Source of the DNA: Candidatus Saccharimonadota bacterium
Lineage (GTDB): Bacteria; Patescibacteriota; Saccharimonadia; Saccharimonadales; Saccharimonadaceae
Length of the DNA stretch: 64,000 nucleotides
Direction of reading: 5' to 3'
NCBI GenBank assembly: GCA_017431745.1
Contig: JAFRKK010000010.1
Location: 1-64,000 of the forward strand
A program made the position numbers and the translations under genes. This document shows, piece after piece, positions 24,046 to 33,916 of this stretch. Each line of letters opens with the position of its first letter. Within the stretch, counting starts at the first letter, position 1. The notes beneath the pieces are model-generated. The model ran no database searches, had not been told where the DNA came from, and saw only the letters and a program-made list of their open reading frames with translations.

Positions 24046-25364
24046 TTTGTGTTTGCCTCGATAATATTTATTAGATGTTTTTCGAATGTTTCAATGCTGA
24101 AATTGTTTTCAAAAATCTCACGTCCTTTTTTACCTATAGAATCGAGATGCGGGTTGTCGATGATTGTTTTTATTTTATCACATAGCTGTCGTGCATTTTT
24201 GGATTTGAAAACGTAACCATTGACCCCATCTTTTAGATAGTAAGACGTCCCAGTAGAGTCGGAACACAGCACGACTTTTTTTAGCATGAATGCTTCTGTC
24301 GCTACGACTGGCATTGGGTCGTCGATTGACGGAACGACTAATACCTGAATTTGTTTGTATATTTCGAATAATTCTTCTTTGCTCATAGAAGTTTTATATA
24401 TTAAATTTGGATGGATATTCTTTGCGGCAATGATTCGTTTTTTTATGATTTTTCCTTGTAGATCAGCATCGGAGTTGATATCGCCGATAAAAATAAAGCT
24501 TGCTTTTTGATGATATTTGCGAGGTAAAAGGTCAATTGCATCTAGTAAAACATCTTGGCCTTTGCGTTCGGTGATGCTAGCGGGGAATAGAAAATTAATG
24601 GAGGATGGTTTATCAATATCGGTTGTTTCTATAAATGCATCATGAACGCCGTAGTTGAGAATTTTTGGTTTGTATAAGAAGCCGTGCTCTTTTAGCTGCT
24701 TTTGTGCATATTGACCACCGGTGTATACTTTAATATTATTAGTTATTTCCTTTGGCATAGTCTTACCGAAAATCTTATAGCTTTCTTTACCTTCGTGTAT
24801 CCACCAAATGATTGGCGAGTTATCATTTAGGTAACGATTAATTAGATTGCGATAGACGGCTGTGACCATTATGGTGCAGTCGTGGCTAATAATAAAAGAG
24901 TCCACATAAAAGTGTTTTCCTCTGTCTTCCGCTAGAGTTCTGTTTTCACTAATTATTACGAGTTGGCGATCTATGACTACAGGGATGCCATAATCAAGTA
25001 AATCGTTTAGTAATGGTCCTCTTCGCATTGCTAATACTGTTACGTAGTATCCTTTGCGTGATAATGTTTTTGCGGCTTCGATTGCGACGGTTGGCGCACC
25101 GGTACGGCTTAATTCATGAATGATAATGAGGATATTTTTGGAGGATTTAATATTTTTGGGTTCTTGCGGGGTATACAATAGGATGCCGGGATTGTATGTG
25201 AGTATAATTTCTCTTTTTTTGCCATGAGCAAGTATTTTTTTGAAGTATGGTAAAATATTCTTCTTATGACGTCGTAGTTCTTTTTCTAATTCGTATTGCG
25301 CCATGAGTGTTTGGTGGCTGGTGCTCTTTGCAAGAGTGGGTTTTCTATTGGCCATAACATTCAT
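24042..25364 (-). CDS. GT4-family glycosyltransferase
   Basis: The 440-residue GT-B protein has IIIHELSRTGAPTVAIEAAKTL in the N-terminal lobe and a C-terminal GT4 lobe with NFLFPASITERKGQDVLLDA, VLVVPSIDDPMPVVATEAFM (the E-x7-E region) and a closing NNFSIETFEKHL. It heads the four-gene minus-strand operon and diverges from the large transferase at 25466. No clear ribosome-binding site precedes the ATG at 25364; the ATG three codons on is an alternative. Confidence 0.88.
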   Translation of the reverse strand: MNVMANRKPTLAKSTSHQTLMAQYELEKELRRHKKNILPYFKKILAHGKKREIILTYNPGILLYTPQEPKNIKSSKNILIIIHELSRTGAPTVAIEAAKTLSRKGYYVTVLAMRRGPLLNDLLDYGIPVVIDRQLVIISENRTLAEDRGKHFYVDSFIISHDCTIMVTAVYRNLINRYLNDNSPIIWWIHEGKESYKIFGKTMPKEITNNIKVYTGGQYAQKQLKEHGFLYKPKILNYGVHDAFIETTDIDKPSSINFLFPASITERKGQDVLLDAIDLLPRKYHQKASFIFIGDINSDADLQGKIIKKRIIAAKNIHPNLIYKTSMSKEELFEIYKQIQVLVVPSIDDPMPVVATEAFMLKKVVLCSDSTGTSYYLKDGVNGYVFKSKNARQLCDKIKTIIDNPHLDSIGKKGREIFENNFSIETFEKHLINIIEANTK

Positions 25365-25465
25365 TTTAACATGATTAACGTTGTCTCACAAGGATTACAC
25401 CTTATTTGATTGCTACAGTTTCTGGTGATTTTATAGTATGGTGTTTTTGGAGGCTTTTTGATAGA

Positions 25466-27631
25466 ATGGTATGTATGGGATTGACTAGTTTAGTTGGGAA
25501 AGCGTGGCGGGTGCTTGTAGATGAGGGGGTGGTTTCTGTTGTGGAGAAAACGAAGAATTATGCAGTTTTTAAAGTGAAGGCTGGGTTGAAGAAAGATGAG
25601 GTGCAAGATATTTTGTTTGTAAACGGGTGTACTTTGCCGCATCCGGAGAGATATAGAGTCGATCACCAAATGGAACAACTAGAGGCTTGTGGGCTAAGCG
25701 TGGAAAAAGTTTTGTATACTAATTTGGATGTGGAAAAATTGAAATTTTATAGGGCGGTGGTGATTTTCCGTTGCCCGATTACAGAAGAGGTGCGAAAACT
25801 GATTGAGAAAGCGCACTATTACAATAAAAGGGTTTTTTATGATGTGGATGATCTTGTGATTGATACTAAGTATACAGACAAGATTGACCATGTTCAAAAA
25901 ATGAACAAGGAAGAACGGGCGTTGTATGATGATGGGGTGAAAAGAATGGGGGAGACGATGAAGCTTTGTGACTATTGTATTACAACGACGCCAGCGCTTA
26001 AGCGTGAATTAGAAAAATATGGCAAAGAGGTATATGTAAATAAAAATGTAGCTAGTGAGAAAATGGTGAAATTATCGCTTGATGCGATAAAAAACGTAAA
26101 GAAGGATTCGGACGAAGTTGTAATTGGATATTTGAGTGGGAGCATTACGCATAATCCGGATTTGGAACTAATAACGCCGGCGCTCGTACAGATTCTTGAA
26201 GAGTTTCCTCAAGCGAAATTGTGCGTGATGGGATATTTAGATTTACCAAAGGATTTGGAAAGGTTTGAAGATAGGGTAATCAGGAAGCCATTCGGGAGTT
26301 GGGAAGAATTGCCAAAGGTGATTGCAGGACTAGACATTAATTTGGCACCGATTGAAAAAACAGTATTTAATGAAGCGAAATCGGAGAATAAGTGGACGGA
26401 AGCGGCTTTATGTAAAGTTGTGACGGTAGCGAGTGATTTTGGGGCGTTTAAAGACGCGATTGATGACGGTGAGACTGGTATGCTTTGCAGAACAAGTAAC
26501 GAATGGTATGAAAAAATAAAAAGACTGGTATTAGATAAAAAATTACGAGAGCAAATTGGCGAGAATGCACATAAAAAAGCAATAAAAAACTATGTAACGA
26601 CTTATACTGGCCGAGGGCTGGCAGAGTTTATTAGCTCTAAATTAGCAAAAAACATTGCTTTTGTATTACCGTCTACCAATATAAGTGGCGGCGTGAATGT
26701 GGTTTTTAAGCATTGTGAGATTTTGCGTCGTAATGGATGGGATGTTATGGTGATTAATATGGATAAAAGTGACGAAAACGTTGTCGGTGAGGACGGAGAG
26801 GTAAACGTGATAAGTGGGGTGAAGCATGATGTAATTGCAAAAATTGATCGGATGGTGGCTACACTGTACACAACGTTGAAATATGTGAAGGAGTATCCTA
26901 ACGCGGGTGAAAAAATGTATTTGGTGCAGAATTTTGAGACGAATTTCAATGAGTACGGTTCACCGGTGAAGCGTGAAGCGAACGCAACTTACCATGAGAA
27001 TGGAATAAAATATTTAACGATTTCAGAATGGTGTAAGGAGTGGTTGGAAAAGGATTTTGGTAGAAAGGCAAAATATGCACCAAACGGGATTGATTTAGAC
27101 AAGTTTAAATATCGTGAGAGAAATTTGCAGGGAAAAATAAAAATACTGGTTGAGGGAAATTCGAACGATTATTATAAAAATGTGGACGAGAGTTTTCGGA
27201 TTGTTGAGAGGCTTGATCGTGAAAAATTTGAAGTTGTGTATTTATCGTATTTAGGTAAACCGAAAGCTTGGTACAAAGTAGATAAGTTTTATAATAAAGT
27301 TCCCCACGATGAGGTAGGAAGAGTTTATAATGAGTGTGATATTTTATTGAAAACTAGTATACTAGAAAGTTTCTCTTATCCGCCTCTAGAGATGATGGCA
27401 ACGGGTGGTTATGTAGTGGCAGTACCAAACGGCGGGAATCGTGAGTATTTGAGAGATAAGGAGAATTGTCTGTTTTATGAACAAGGAGACATTGATGGAG
27501 CGGTACGAAAAATTGAACAGATTGTGGAAGATGCGGAATTGAGGAAAAAGTTGGCGAAGAATGGACGGAAAGTGGCGGAAGCAAGAGATTGGGACAAAAT
27601 TGAAAGTAAGATATTGGGGTTATACAAGTGA
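25466..27631 (+). CDS. Two-module glycosyltransferase (GT4 plus WsaF-like)
   Basis: I chose the ATG at 25466 behind GGAGG; the reading frame extends 20 codons further upstream without support. The product of about 721 residues has two GT-B modules. The first (about 30-390) resembles the product of the next gene, sharing a VFYDVDDLV-type motif and GYLSGSITHNPDLELI. The second (about 395-721) has ISGGVNVVFKHCEIL, LVQNFE and KTSILESFSYPPLEMMATG, as in WsaF-like rhamnosyltransferases. Fused tandem transferases commonly build a disaccharide unit. It overlaps the next gene by four bases. Confidence 0.83.
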   Translation: MVCMGLTSLVGKAWRVLVDEGVVSVVEKTKNYAVFKVKAGLKKDEVQDILFVNGCTLPHPERYRVDHQMEQLEACGLSVEKVLYTNLDVEKLKFYRAVVIFRCPITEEVRKLIEKAHYYNKRVFYDVDDLVIDTKYTDKIDHVQKMNKEERALYDDGVKRMGETMKLCDYCITTTPALKRELEKYGKEVYVNKNVASEKMVKLSLDAIKNVKKDSDEVVIGYLSGSITHNPDLELITPALVQILEEFPQAKLCVMGYLDLPKDLERFEDRVIRKPFGSWEELPKVIAGLDINLAPIEKTVFNEAKSENKWTEAALCKVVTVASDFGAFKDAIDDGETGMLCRTSNEWYEKIKRLVLDKKLREQIGENAHKKAIKNYVTTYTGRGLAEFISSKLAKNIAFVLPSTNISGGVNVVFKHCEILRRNGWDVMVINMDKSDENVVGEDGEVNVISGVKHDVIAKIDRMVATLYTTLKYVKEYPNAGEKMYLVQNFETNFNEYGSPVKREANATYHENGIKYLTISEWCKEWLEKDFGRKAKYAPNGIDLDKFKYRERNLQGKIKILVEGNSNDYYKNVDESFRIVERLDREKFEVVYLSYLGKPKAWYKVDKFYNKVPHDEVGRVYNECDILLKTSILESFSYPPLEMMATGGYVVAVPNGGNREYLRDKENCLFYEQGDIDGAVRKIEQIVEDAELRKKLAKNGRKVAEARDWDKIESKILGLYK

Positions 27632-28680
27632 AAAGAGTACTCTATTTAGCAGAGGATAAAAAAAGCGCTCAGTTTCGATATAGAGTTAAGAATGTGGCGG
27701 AAGTTTTAGGCAAGACAAACACGAAATGGGATATGGAGTGGGTGCTAAAGGATGACTTGACTAAGCTTGATTTGGAAAGGTTTGATTTAGTGGTGATTCT
27801 TAGACAAACCGATAAGGATGGGCAGATAGGCCAATTCATTGATTTAGCACACAAGGTTGGCAAGAAAGTGCTATTTGATTTGGACGATTTGATTTTTGAT
27901 TATCGTGATTTGCCGTTATTGATGCGGTCGACTAATAGTCGGAATATATTTTATTGGGTAGGGTATTTTTGGGGGATTCGAAGAATTGCAAGAAAAGTGG
28001 ACGGGTTTTTGTGCACAAATGATTTTCTCGGAAAGAAATTGAAGCGAAGCTTTAGAAAACCGTATAAAGTGATACCGAATTCATTGAACCGAGAACAGGT
28101 AGAGGTATCAGAGAAATATTTAAAAGAAAAAAAGCACGAAGGTTTCGTGGTAGGATATTTTTCTGGTTCACCAACGCATGTAAAGGATTTCCGGATGGTG
28201 GAGCCGGAGCTTGTACGATTTTTAAATAAGTATGAAGGCTCACTTTTAAGAGTGGTGGGGTATATGGAACCATCTGGACAAATGCAGGAACTAGTAGCGC
28301 GGGGAAGAGTGAAATTTTTGGATTTAGTGGATTATTTAAAATTGCAAAAATTGATTGCAGAAGTTGATGTGAATATTGCGCCGCTAGTAGTAAATGATTT
28401 TACGAATTGTAAATCGGAATTGAAATTTTTTGAGGCAGCAGCGGTGGAAACAACAACGATTGCGTCACCGAACTATAGTTTTAAAAAAGTGATTAAGGAC
28501 GGTGAGAATGGGTTTTTGGCAAAATCTGGCGAATGGTTTGAAAAGCTAGAATATTTATATGAACATACAGAAGAGAATGAGAAAATTGCAAAACGAGCTA
28601 GGAAATATGCAATGGAGCATTATTATTGGAAAGAGTTTTTGAGAAAAGTGGAGGCAGCGTATGATTACTTCGCGAAATAA
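27628..28680 (+). CDS. GT4-like glycosyltransferase, paralogue of the upstream N-terminal module
   Basis: The 350-residue protein starts at GTG, overlapping the upstream stop. It has KVLFDLDDLIFDYRDLP and VVGYFSGSPTHVKDF, matching the first module of the preceding gene, and an E-rich segment FFEAAAVETTTIASP in the donor site. It probably arose by duplication. Substrate unknown. Its end overlaps the next gene by 20 bases. Confidence 0.85.
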   Translation: MKRVLYLAEDKKSAQFRYRVKNVAEVLGKTNTKWDMEWVLKDDLTKLDLERFDLVVILRQTDKDGQIGQFIDLAHKVGKKVLFDLDDLIFDYRDLPLLMRSTNSRNIFYWVGYFWGIRRIARKVDGFLCTNDFLGKKLKRSFRKPYKVIPNSLNREQVEVSEKYLKEKKHEGFVVGYFSGSPTHVKDFRMVEPELVRFLNKYEGSLLRVVGYMEPSGQMQELVARGRVKFLDLVDYLKLQKLIAEVDVNIAPLVVNDFTNCKSELKFFEAAAVETTTIASPNYSFKKVIKDGENGFLAKSGEWFEKLEYLYEHTEENEKIAKRARKYAMEHYYWKEFLRKVEAAYDYFAK

Positions 28681-29521
28681 GAAAGTGTCGGTGGTGGTGC
28701 CGAACTATAATTATAGTAAGTATATTGGTAGGCGAATCGATTCAATTATGCGACAAACATATCCAATTTATGAGTTGATTGTGCTAGATGATTGTTCTAC
28801 GGATAATAGTGTAGATGTGATTGAGAAGAAACTAGTAGAAGTGCGAGAAAATCACCCAGAAGTAAAGATTAGTTTTGTGAAGAATGAAAAGAATTCCGGC
28901 AAGGCAATAGCGCAGTGGAAGAAGGGGTTTGAACTGGCTACTGGAGATTATGTGTGGATTGCTGAAGCGGATGATTTAAGCTCGCGGAAGTTTTTGGAAG
29001 AGGTGATGAGGGGATTTGATGCTTCGGGAGTAGTATTATCGTATGCCGAATCAGCGATTATCAATAGTTGGGGGTTGATGATAGCGCCGAATTTTAGATG
29101 GTCGCGAGATAAAGAAAAAACAGGACATTACAAAGACAGCTATGTGAAGGAGGGAAAAAAAGAAATTGAAGAAATTTTGGCAATTCGGTGCACAATACCG
29201 AATGTATCGTCAGTAGTGTTTAAGAAAGATAAGAAAGTTTTGGAGTATCTAGATGAGGCTTTACGGTTTACGCAGGTAGGGGATTGGTATTTTTATACGA
29301 AGGTGTTAGAAAATGGGAAGATTAGTTATGACCGCCGAGCATTAAATAGGTTTAGGGTTCATAAGGGAAGCGTGACGAATGATTCTAAAAAAGCAAAGCG
29401 GCATTATGATGAAATAATTGAGGCGCACGATTATTTTAAGAAGAACTATGAACTATCTGATATGGCATTGAAAAGGATGAAGGCGGAAGAAAAAAGGGTG
29501 GCAGAAAGAATAAGAGGATGA
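28661..29521 (+). CDS. GT2-family glycosyltransferase
   Basis: The 286-residue GT-A protein has VSVVVPNYNYSKYIGRRIDSI, LDDCSTDNSVDVI, the DXD-containing WIAEADDLS and an FRVHKGSVT near the end. It transfers a sugar from a nucleotide donor on the cytoplasmic face. It lies in the plus-strand run of transferases leading to the rml genes and ends with TGA. Confidence 0.88.
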   Translation: MITSRNKKVSVVVPNYNYSKYIGRRIDSIMRQTYPIYELIVLDDCSTDNSVDVIEKKLVEVRENHPEVKISFVKNEKNSGKAIAQWKKGFELATGDYVWIAEADDLSSRKFLEEVMRGFDASGVVLSYAESAIINSWGLMIAPNFRWSRDKEKTGHYKDSYVKEGKKEIEEILAIRCTIPNVSSVVFKKDKKVLEYLDEALRFTQVGDWYFYTKVLENGKISYDRRALNRFRVHKGSVTNDSKKAKRHYDEIIEAHDYFKKNYELSDMALKRMKAEEKRVAERIRG

Positions 29522-29525
29522 AGGG

Positions 29526-30497
29526 GTGAAAAAACCAAAGGTAACGATAATAATACCAGCGTATAATTCACAGGAATATATTGGGCGATGTTTGGATAGT
29601 GTATTTGCGCAAACTTTTCAGGACTTTGAGGTTTTGGTGATTAATGATGGCTCTACGGATGAGACTGGTGAAATAGTAAAGAAATATGCAAGGAATAATA
29701 AGCAGTTAAGATATGTAGAACAGGAAAATATAGGAGTGGCTAGGACGCGGAATAAAGCTTTGAAGTTGGCTAATGGCGAATTCGTTGCGTTTTTGGACAA
29801 CGACGACTTCATAGACAGCGATTACATAGAAAAGTTGTTACCTTCAAAAAATGAAGACATAGTAATTAGTGGATATAAAAGACCAGATGTTAAAGGGAAG
29901 ATAGTCAGGGAGGTAAGGCTTGAAAAAACGAACTGGAGTAAATTTGTGGTACCAGCTCCGTGGGCAAAAATATACAAGCGGAAGTATTTATTAGATAATA
30001 AGATAGAGTTTTTAGATAATAATATTGGTGAAGATGTGTATTTTAATTTGATTGCTTTACTTTCGACGGAGAAGATTAAGATTTTGAGATACGTGGGATA
30101 CAATTGGTTTTTTAATGAGAAAAGTGTTTCAAATACTAAGCAAAAAAGATATAGTGACATTAACGTTTTTGATTTGCTAAATGAATCTTATGATGAGCTA
30201 AAGAGAAGAAGGTTGTTAGATGCCAACTACGAGCAATTGGAATTATTCTATTTTAGATATGTAGTATGGTTTTTGCTATATGCAGCTAAGGGGGCAAAGA
30301 AAGAGAGAATCGATAAAACATATGATGAGTTATTTGGGTGGTTGGGAGAGAGATTCCCAGATTATAAGAGTAATAGATTGTTGAAGGGAAATCTGCCGGG
30401 AGAAGTAGGATCGACAAGAATTATTTATAAGACTTTTATGAGATTTCATAGGATGGGCTTGGGGAAAATCTTGGTGTGGGGCTATGCGAAAATATAG
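29526..30497 (+). CDS. GT2-family glycosyltransferase
   Basis: The 323-residue protein starts at GTG with GAGGATGAAGG upstream. The GT-A core shows VTIIIPAYNSQEYIGRCLDSVF, VINDGSTDETGEI and the DXD region FLDNDDFID. The C-terminal half is helical and poorly conserved. It is the last transferase before rmlA; a TATAAT near 30507-30512 suggests a separate rml promoter. Confidence 0.88.
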   Translation: MKKPKVTIIIPAYNSQEYIGRCLDSVFAQTFQDFEVLVINDGSTDETGEIVKKYARNNKQLRYVEQENIGVARTRNKALKLANGEFVAFLDNDDFIDSDYIEKLLPSKNEDIVISGYKRPDVKGKIVREVRLEKTNWSKFVVPAPWAKIYKRKYLLDNKIEFLDNNIGEDVYFNLIALLSTEKIKILRYVGYNWFFNEKSVSNTKQKRYSDINVFDLLNESYDELKRRRLLDANYEQLELFYFRYVVWFLLYAAKGAKKERIDKTYDELFGWLGERFPDYKSNRLLKGNLPGEVGSTRIIYKTFMRFHRMGLGKILVWGYAKI

Positions 30498-30538
30498 TCA
30501 GATATGGTATAATTAAGTAAAGTAATTGGAGTTATTTT

Positions 30539-31423
30539 ATGAAAGGAATTATTCTAGCCGGAGGGTCGGGGACGCGACTTTATCCGTTGACACTAGGGAC
30601 TTCTAAACAGATGTTACCGGTGTATGACAAGCCGATGATCTATTATCCGTTGTCGACTTTGATGCTCGCAGGGATTCGGGATATTTTGATTATTTCTACA
30701 CCTGATGACATGCCGAATTTTCAGAGGCTTCTTGGCGATGGTAAAGCAATGGGGTTAGATCTTTATTATACGGTACAACCTTCGCCAGATGGATTGGCGC
30801 AGGCCTTTATTCTAGGGGAAGATTTTATTGGCGATGAAGCCTGTGCGATGGTGCTTGGTGACAATATTTTCTATGGTTCTGGATTTTCGGAAATGCTGAA
30901 GGAATCGGCAGAAAAGGCAGAAAAGGGGAGAGCAACAGTATTTGGCTATCACGTGACAGATCCAGAACGATTTGGCGTGGTGGAGTTTGACAAGAATTGG
31001 AAAGCGATATCAATTGAGGAAAAACCGAAAGAACCAAAGAGTAATTATGCGGTGACGGGGCTATATTTCTATCCGGCTGGAGTGTCTGAACGAGCGAAAA
31101 AAGTGAAGCCATCTGATAGGGGCGAACTTGAAATTACCACTTTGAATGAAATGTATTTGAAAGACGGCCTTCTAGACGTACAACTCCTTGGGCGAGGTTC
31201 GGCTTGGCTGGATACGGGGACGATGGATTCGCTCGCGGACGCATCGGATTTCGTAAGAGTAGTACAGAAGCGGCAAGGGATTCAGATTGCAGCACCAGAG
31301 GAGGCAGCTTATAAAAATGGTTGGATTACGAAAGAACAACTATTAGAATCGGCAAAAAAATATAAGAAGTCATCTTATGGTCAGCACCTCTTTAATGTGG
31401 CAGAAGGGAAGATGCGAGATTAA
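30539..31423 (+). CDS. rmlA: Glucose-1-phosphate thymidylyltransferase
   Basis: The 294-residue protein has [19 protein letters not shown] with the catalytic loop, [23 protein letters not shown] and [10 protein letters not shown]. It joins dTTP and glucose-1-phosphate to dTDP-glucose, the first step to dTDP-L-rhamnose. It shares one base with the start of rmlC (TTAATGG), so the operon is translationally coupled. GGAG precedes the ATG. Confidence 0.96.
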   Translation: MKGIILAGGSGTRLYPLTLGTSKQMLPVYDKPMIYYPLSTLMLAGIRDILIISTPDDMPNFQRLLGDGKAMGLDLYYTVQPSPDGLAQAFILGEDFIGDEACAMVLGDNIFYGSGFSEMLKESAEKAEKGRATVFGYHVTDPERFGVVEFDKNWKAISIEEKPKEPKSNYAVTGLYFYPAGVSERAKKVKPSDRGELEITTLNEMYLKDGLLDVQLLGRGSAWLDTGTMDSLADASDFVRVVQKRQGIQIAAPEEAAYKNGWITKEQLLESAKKYKKSSYGQHLFNVAEGKMRD

Positions 31424-31977
31424 TGGGCAACTTTGTATTTAATAAAACCGCGATAGAGGGAGTATATGTAATTGAACCGAAAGTATTTGGCGATGAACGG
31501 GGATATTTTATGGAAACTTATTCGGAAGTAGATTTTAGAGAGGCGGGACTTGATTATACATTTGTGCAAGATAATCAGTCGTCTTCAAGACGAGGAGTCC
31601 TGAGAGGACTTCATTTTCAAAAAGAACATCCACAGGCGAAATTGGTTAGAGTATTGTCAGGTGAGGTGTTTGATGTGGCGGTAGATTTACGTGAAGGGTC
31701 GCCGACTTATGGTGAATGGGTTGGGGAATTACTTTCAGCGGACAATCATAAACAGTTAATGATCCCAAGAGGATTTGCGCACGGGTTTTTGGTAGTATCA
31801 GAAACGGCAGAATTTGCGTATAAGTGTGACGAATTCTACCATCCGGAGGATGAAGGGGGGGTGATGTATGATTCTTGCGGGATTGAATGGCCGGAATTGG
31901 AAGATGAATTGATTTTGTCAGAAAAAGATTTAAAACACCCGAAATTAGCAGAACTAGATTTTAAATTTAAGTTATAG
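31423..31977 (+). CDS. rmlC: dTDP-4-dehydrorhamnose 3,5-epimerase
   Basis: The 184-residue cupin has GDERGYFMETYS, FVQDNQSSS, VLRGLHFQ with the catalytic His, VRVLSGEVFDVAVDLR and IPRGFAHGF. It epimerises C3 and C5 of dTDP-4-keto-6-deoxyglucose. The length is standard. Confidence 0.96.
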   Translation: MGNFVFNKTAIEGVYVIEPKVFGDERGYFMETYSEVDFREAGLDYTFVQDNQSSSRRGVLRGLHFQKEHPQAKLVRVLSGEVFDVAVDLREGSPTYGEWVGELLSADNHKQLMIPRGFAHGFLVVSETAEFAYKCDEFYHPEDEGGVMYDSCGIEWPELEDELILSEKDLKHPKLAELDFKFKL

Positions 31978-31984
31978 GAGGTAT

Positions 31985-33013
31985 ATGGATAAAAAAACGA
32001 TAATTGTAACTGGTGGGGCGGGGTTTATTGGTTCGAACTTTGTATATTATATGCTGAAAAAGTATCCTAACTACAGAATTGTGTGTTTGGATTCTTTGAC
32101 CTATGCGGGAAATTTGTCTACATTGAAGAAGGCGATGGAGAATGAAAATTTTCGCTTCGTAAAAGGAGACATTCGGGACGCGGAAGCGGTAGACAATTTG
32201 TTTACGGAAGAAAACCCAGATATTGTGGTGAATTTTGCAGCGGAATCGCACGTGGATAGATCAATTGAAGATCCGCAGGTGTTTTTGGAGACCAATATTA
32301 TGGGGCCGAAAGTATTGATGGATGCTTGTTTGAAACACAAGGTTTCGCGCTACCATCAGGTGTCGACGGACGAAGTCTATGGTGATTTGCCACTTGATAG
32401 GCCGGATTTATTCTTTACGGAAATGACGAATCTACATGCTTCGTCGCCATACTCGGCTTCGAAGGCTTCGGCGGACCTTGTGACCATGGCGTATCATCGG
32501 ACTTATGGACTACCGGCGACGATTTCGCGTTGCTCGAACAATTATGGCCCATATCATTTTCCGGAAAAACTAATTCCGTTGATGATTATAAATGCGCTGC
32601 ATGATAAAAAGTTGCCAGTGTATGGTGATGGTAAAAACGTGCGTGATTGGTTGTATGTAGAAGACCATTGTAAGGCGATTGATATGATTATCCATGCGGA
32701 TTGTATAGGTGAGGTTTATAATGTAGGTGGTCATAACGAAATGGCGAACATTGATATTGTGAAGTTGATATTGAAGGAACTTGGTAAACCTGAGTCTTTG
32801 ATTGAGTTTGTGGAGGATAGAAAAGGACATGATAGAAGATATGCGATTGACCCAACGAAGATTCGTGAGCAACTAGGTTGGGAACCGGAAACGAAATTTG
32901 AAAATGGAATTGTGAAGACGATAAAGTGGTATTTGGACCATAAGGATTGGTGGGAGGAGATTATTTCGGGAGATTATAAGAATTATTATGAGAAAATGTA
33001 CGGAGGGAAATAA
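31985..33013 (+). CDS. rmlB: dTDP-glucose 4,6-dehydratase
   Basis: The 342-residue extended SDR has VTGGAGFIGSNFV at the NAD site, NFAAESHVDRSI, VSTDEVYGDL, YSASKASAD with catalytic Tyr and Lys, and NNYGPYHFPEKLIP. It makes the 4-keto-6-deoxy intermediate. GGAGG lies just before the ATG. Confidence 0.96.
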   Translation: MDKKTIIVTGGAGFIGSNFVYYMLKKYPNYRIVCLDSLTYAGNLSTLKKAMENENFRFVKGDIRDAEAVDNLFTEENPDIVVNFAAESHVDRSIEDPQVFLETNIMGPKVLMDACLKHKVSRYHQVSTDEVYGDLPLDRPDLFFTEMTNLHASSPYSASKASADLVTMAYHRTYGLPATISRCSNNYGPYHFPEKLIPLMIINALHDKKLPVYGDGKNVRDWLYVEDHCKAIDMIIHADCIGEVYNVGGHNEMANIDIVKLILKELGKPESLIEFVEDRKGHDRRYAIDPTKIREQLGWEPETKFENGIVKTIKWYLDHKDWWEEIISGDYKNYYEKMYGGK

Positions 33014-33016
33014 TCT

Positions 33017-33916
33017 ATGAAGGTGTTGGTGACAGGGACGAGTGGGCAACTAGGATTTGATGTGATGGAAGAGCTGGCTCGACGTGGATATGAGGGGATT
33101 GGCGCAGATAGATCGGAGACGGAGGCGGATTTTGAACACGTGCAGATGGATATTACGGATAAGGCCCGAGTGTTTGATGTGGTTAAGGAAGTGAGGCCCG
33201 ATGTAATTGTGCACTGTGCAGCTTGGACAAATGTGGATGGCGCGGAGGATCCGGAGAAATTGGAGATGGTAAGAGCGGTAAATGTAGACGGAACGAGGAA
33301 TCTAGCGGAAGCAGCTAAGGAAGTTGATGCGAAATTTGTGTATATTTCAACAGATTATGTATTTAATGGTGAAGGTGATAAGCCGTGGCAACCGGATGAT
33401 AAGAATTATGCGCCGATTAATGTGTACGGGCAGTCTAAGTTAGATGGTGAGTTAGAAGTTTCGCGAATTTTGGATAAGTATTTTATTGTACGAATTGCTT
33501 GGGTGTTTGGTAGAAATGGGAAAAACTTCATTAAAACGATGATTGAAGTAGGGAAGAAACATCCAGTTGTTAAGGTGGTGGATGATCAAATTGGCACGCC
33601 GACCTATACAGTAGACTTGGCGCGGCTTTTAGTTGATATGATTGAAACTGATAAATATGGTTATTATCACGCGACAAATGAAGGCGGATTTATTTCTTGG
33701 GCAGACTTTGCGGAAGAGATTTATAAGGATGCAGGGATGGACGTTAAAGTTGAGCGCGTAACGACAGACGAGTATGAGAAAATTGCGGGAAAAACGGTGG
33801 CGAAGCGTCCGTTTAATTCGCGGTTAGATAAATCAAAGTTAGTTGATAATGGTTTTGAATTGTTGCCAACTTGGCAGACGGCAGTAAAGAGATTTATTGG
33901 TTCTTTAGAGAATTAG
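33017..33916 (+). CDS. rmlD: dTDP-4-dehydrorhamnose reductase
   Basis: The 299-residue protein has VTGTSGQLGFDV, HCAAWTNVDGAE, YISTDYVFNGEG, YGQSKLDGE and FGRNGKNFIKTM. It completes dTDP-L-rhamnose. The last 23 bases overlap the 3' end of the convergent glycosyltransferase, so the two transcripts must overlap there. Confidence 0.95.
   Translation: MKVLVTGTSGQLGFDVMEELARRGYEGIGADRSETEADFEHVQMDITDKARVFDVVKEVRPDVIVHCAAWTNVDGAEDPEKLEMVRAVNVDGTRNLAEAAKEVDAKFVYISTDYVFNGEGDKPWQPDDKNYAPINVYGQSKLDGELEVSRILDKYFIVRIAWVFGRNGKNFIKTMIEVGKKHPVVKVVDDQIGTPTYTVDLARLLVDMIETDKYGYYHATNEGGFISWADFAEEIYKDAGMDVKVERVTTDEYEKIAGKTVAKRPFNSRLDKSKLVDNGFELLPTWQTAVKRFIGSLEN

Noticed and set aside
25406-25465. Upstream extension of the two-module glycosyltransferase
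   Set aside because: The 20 extra codons have no ribosome-binding site and overlap a likely promoter; GGAGG favours the ATG at 25466.
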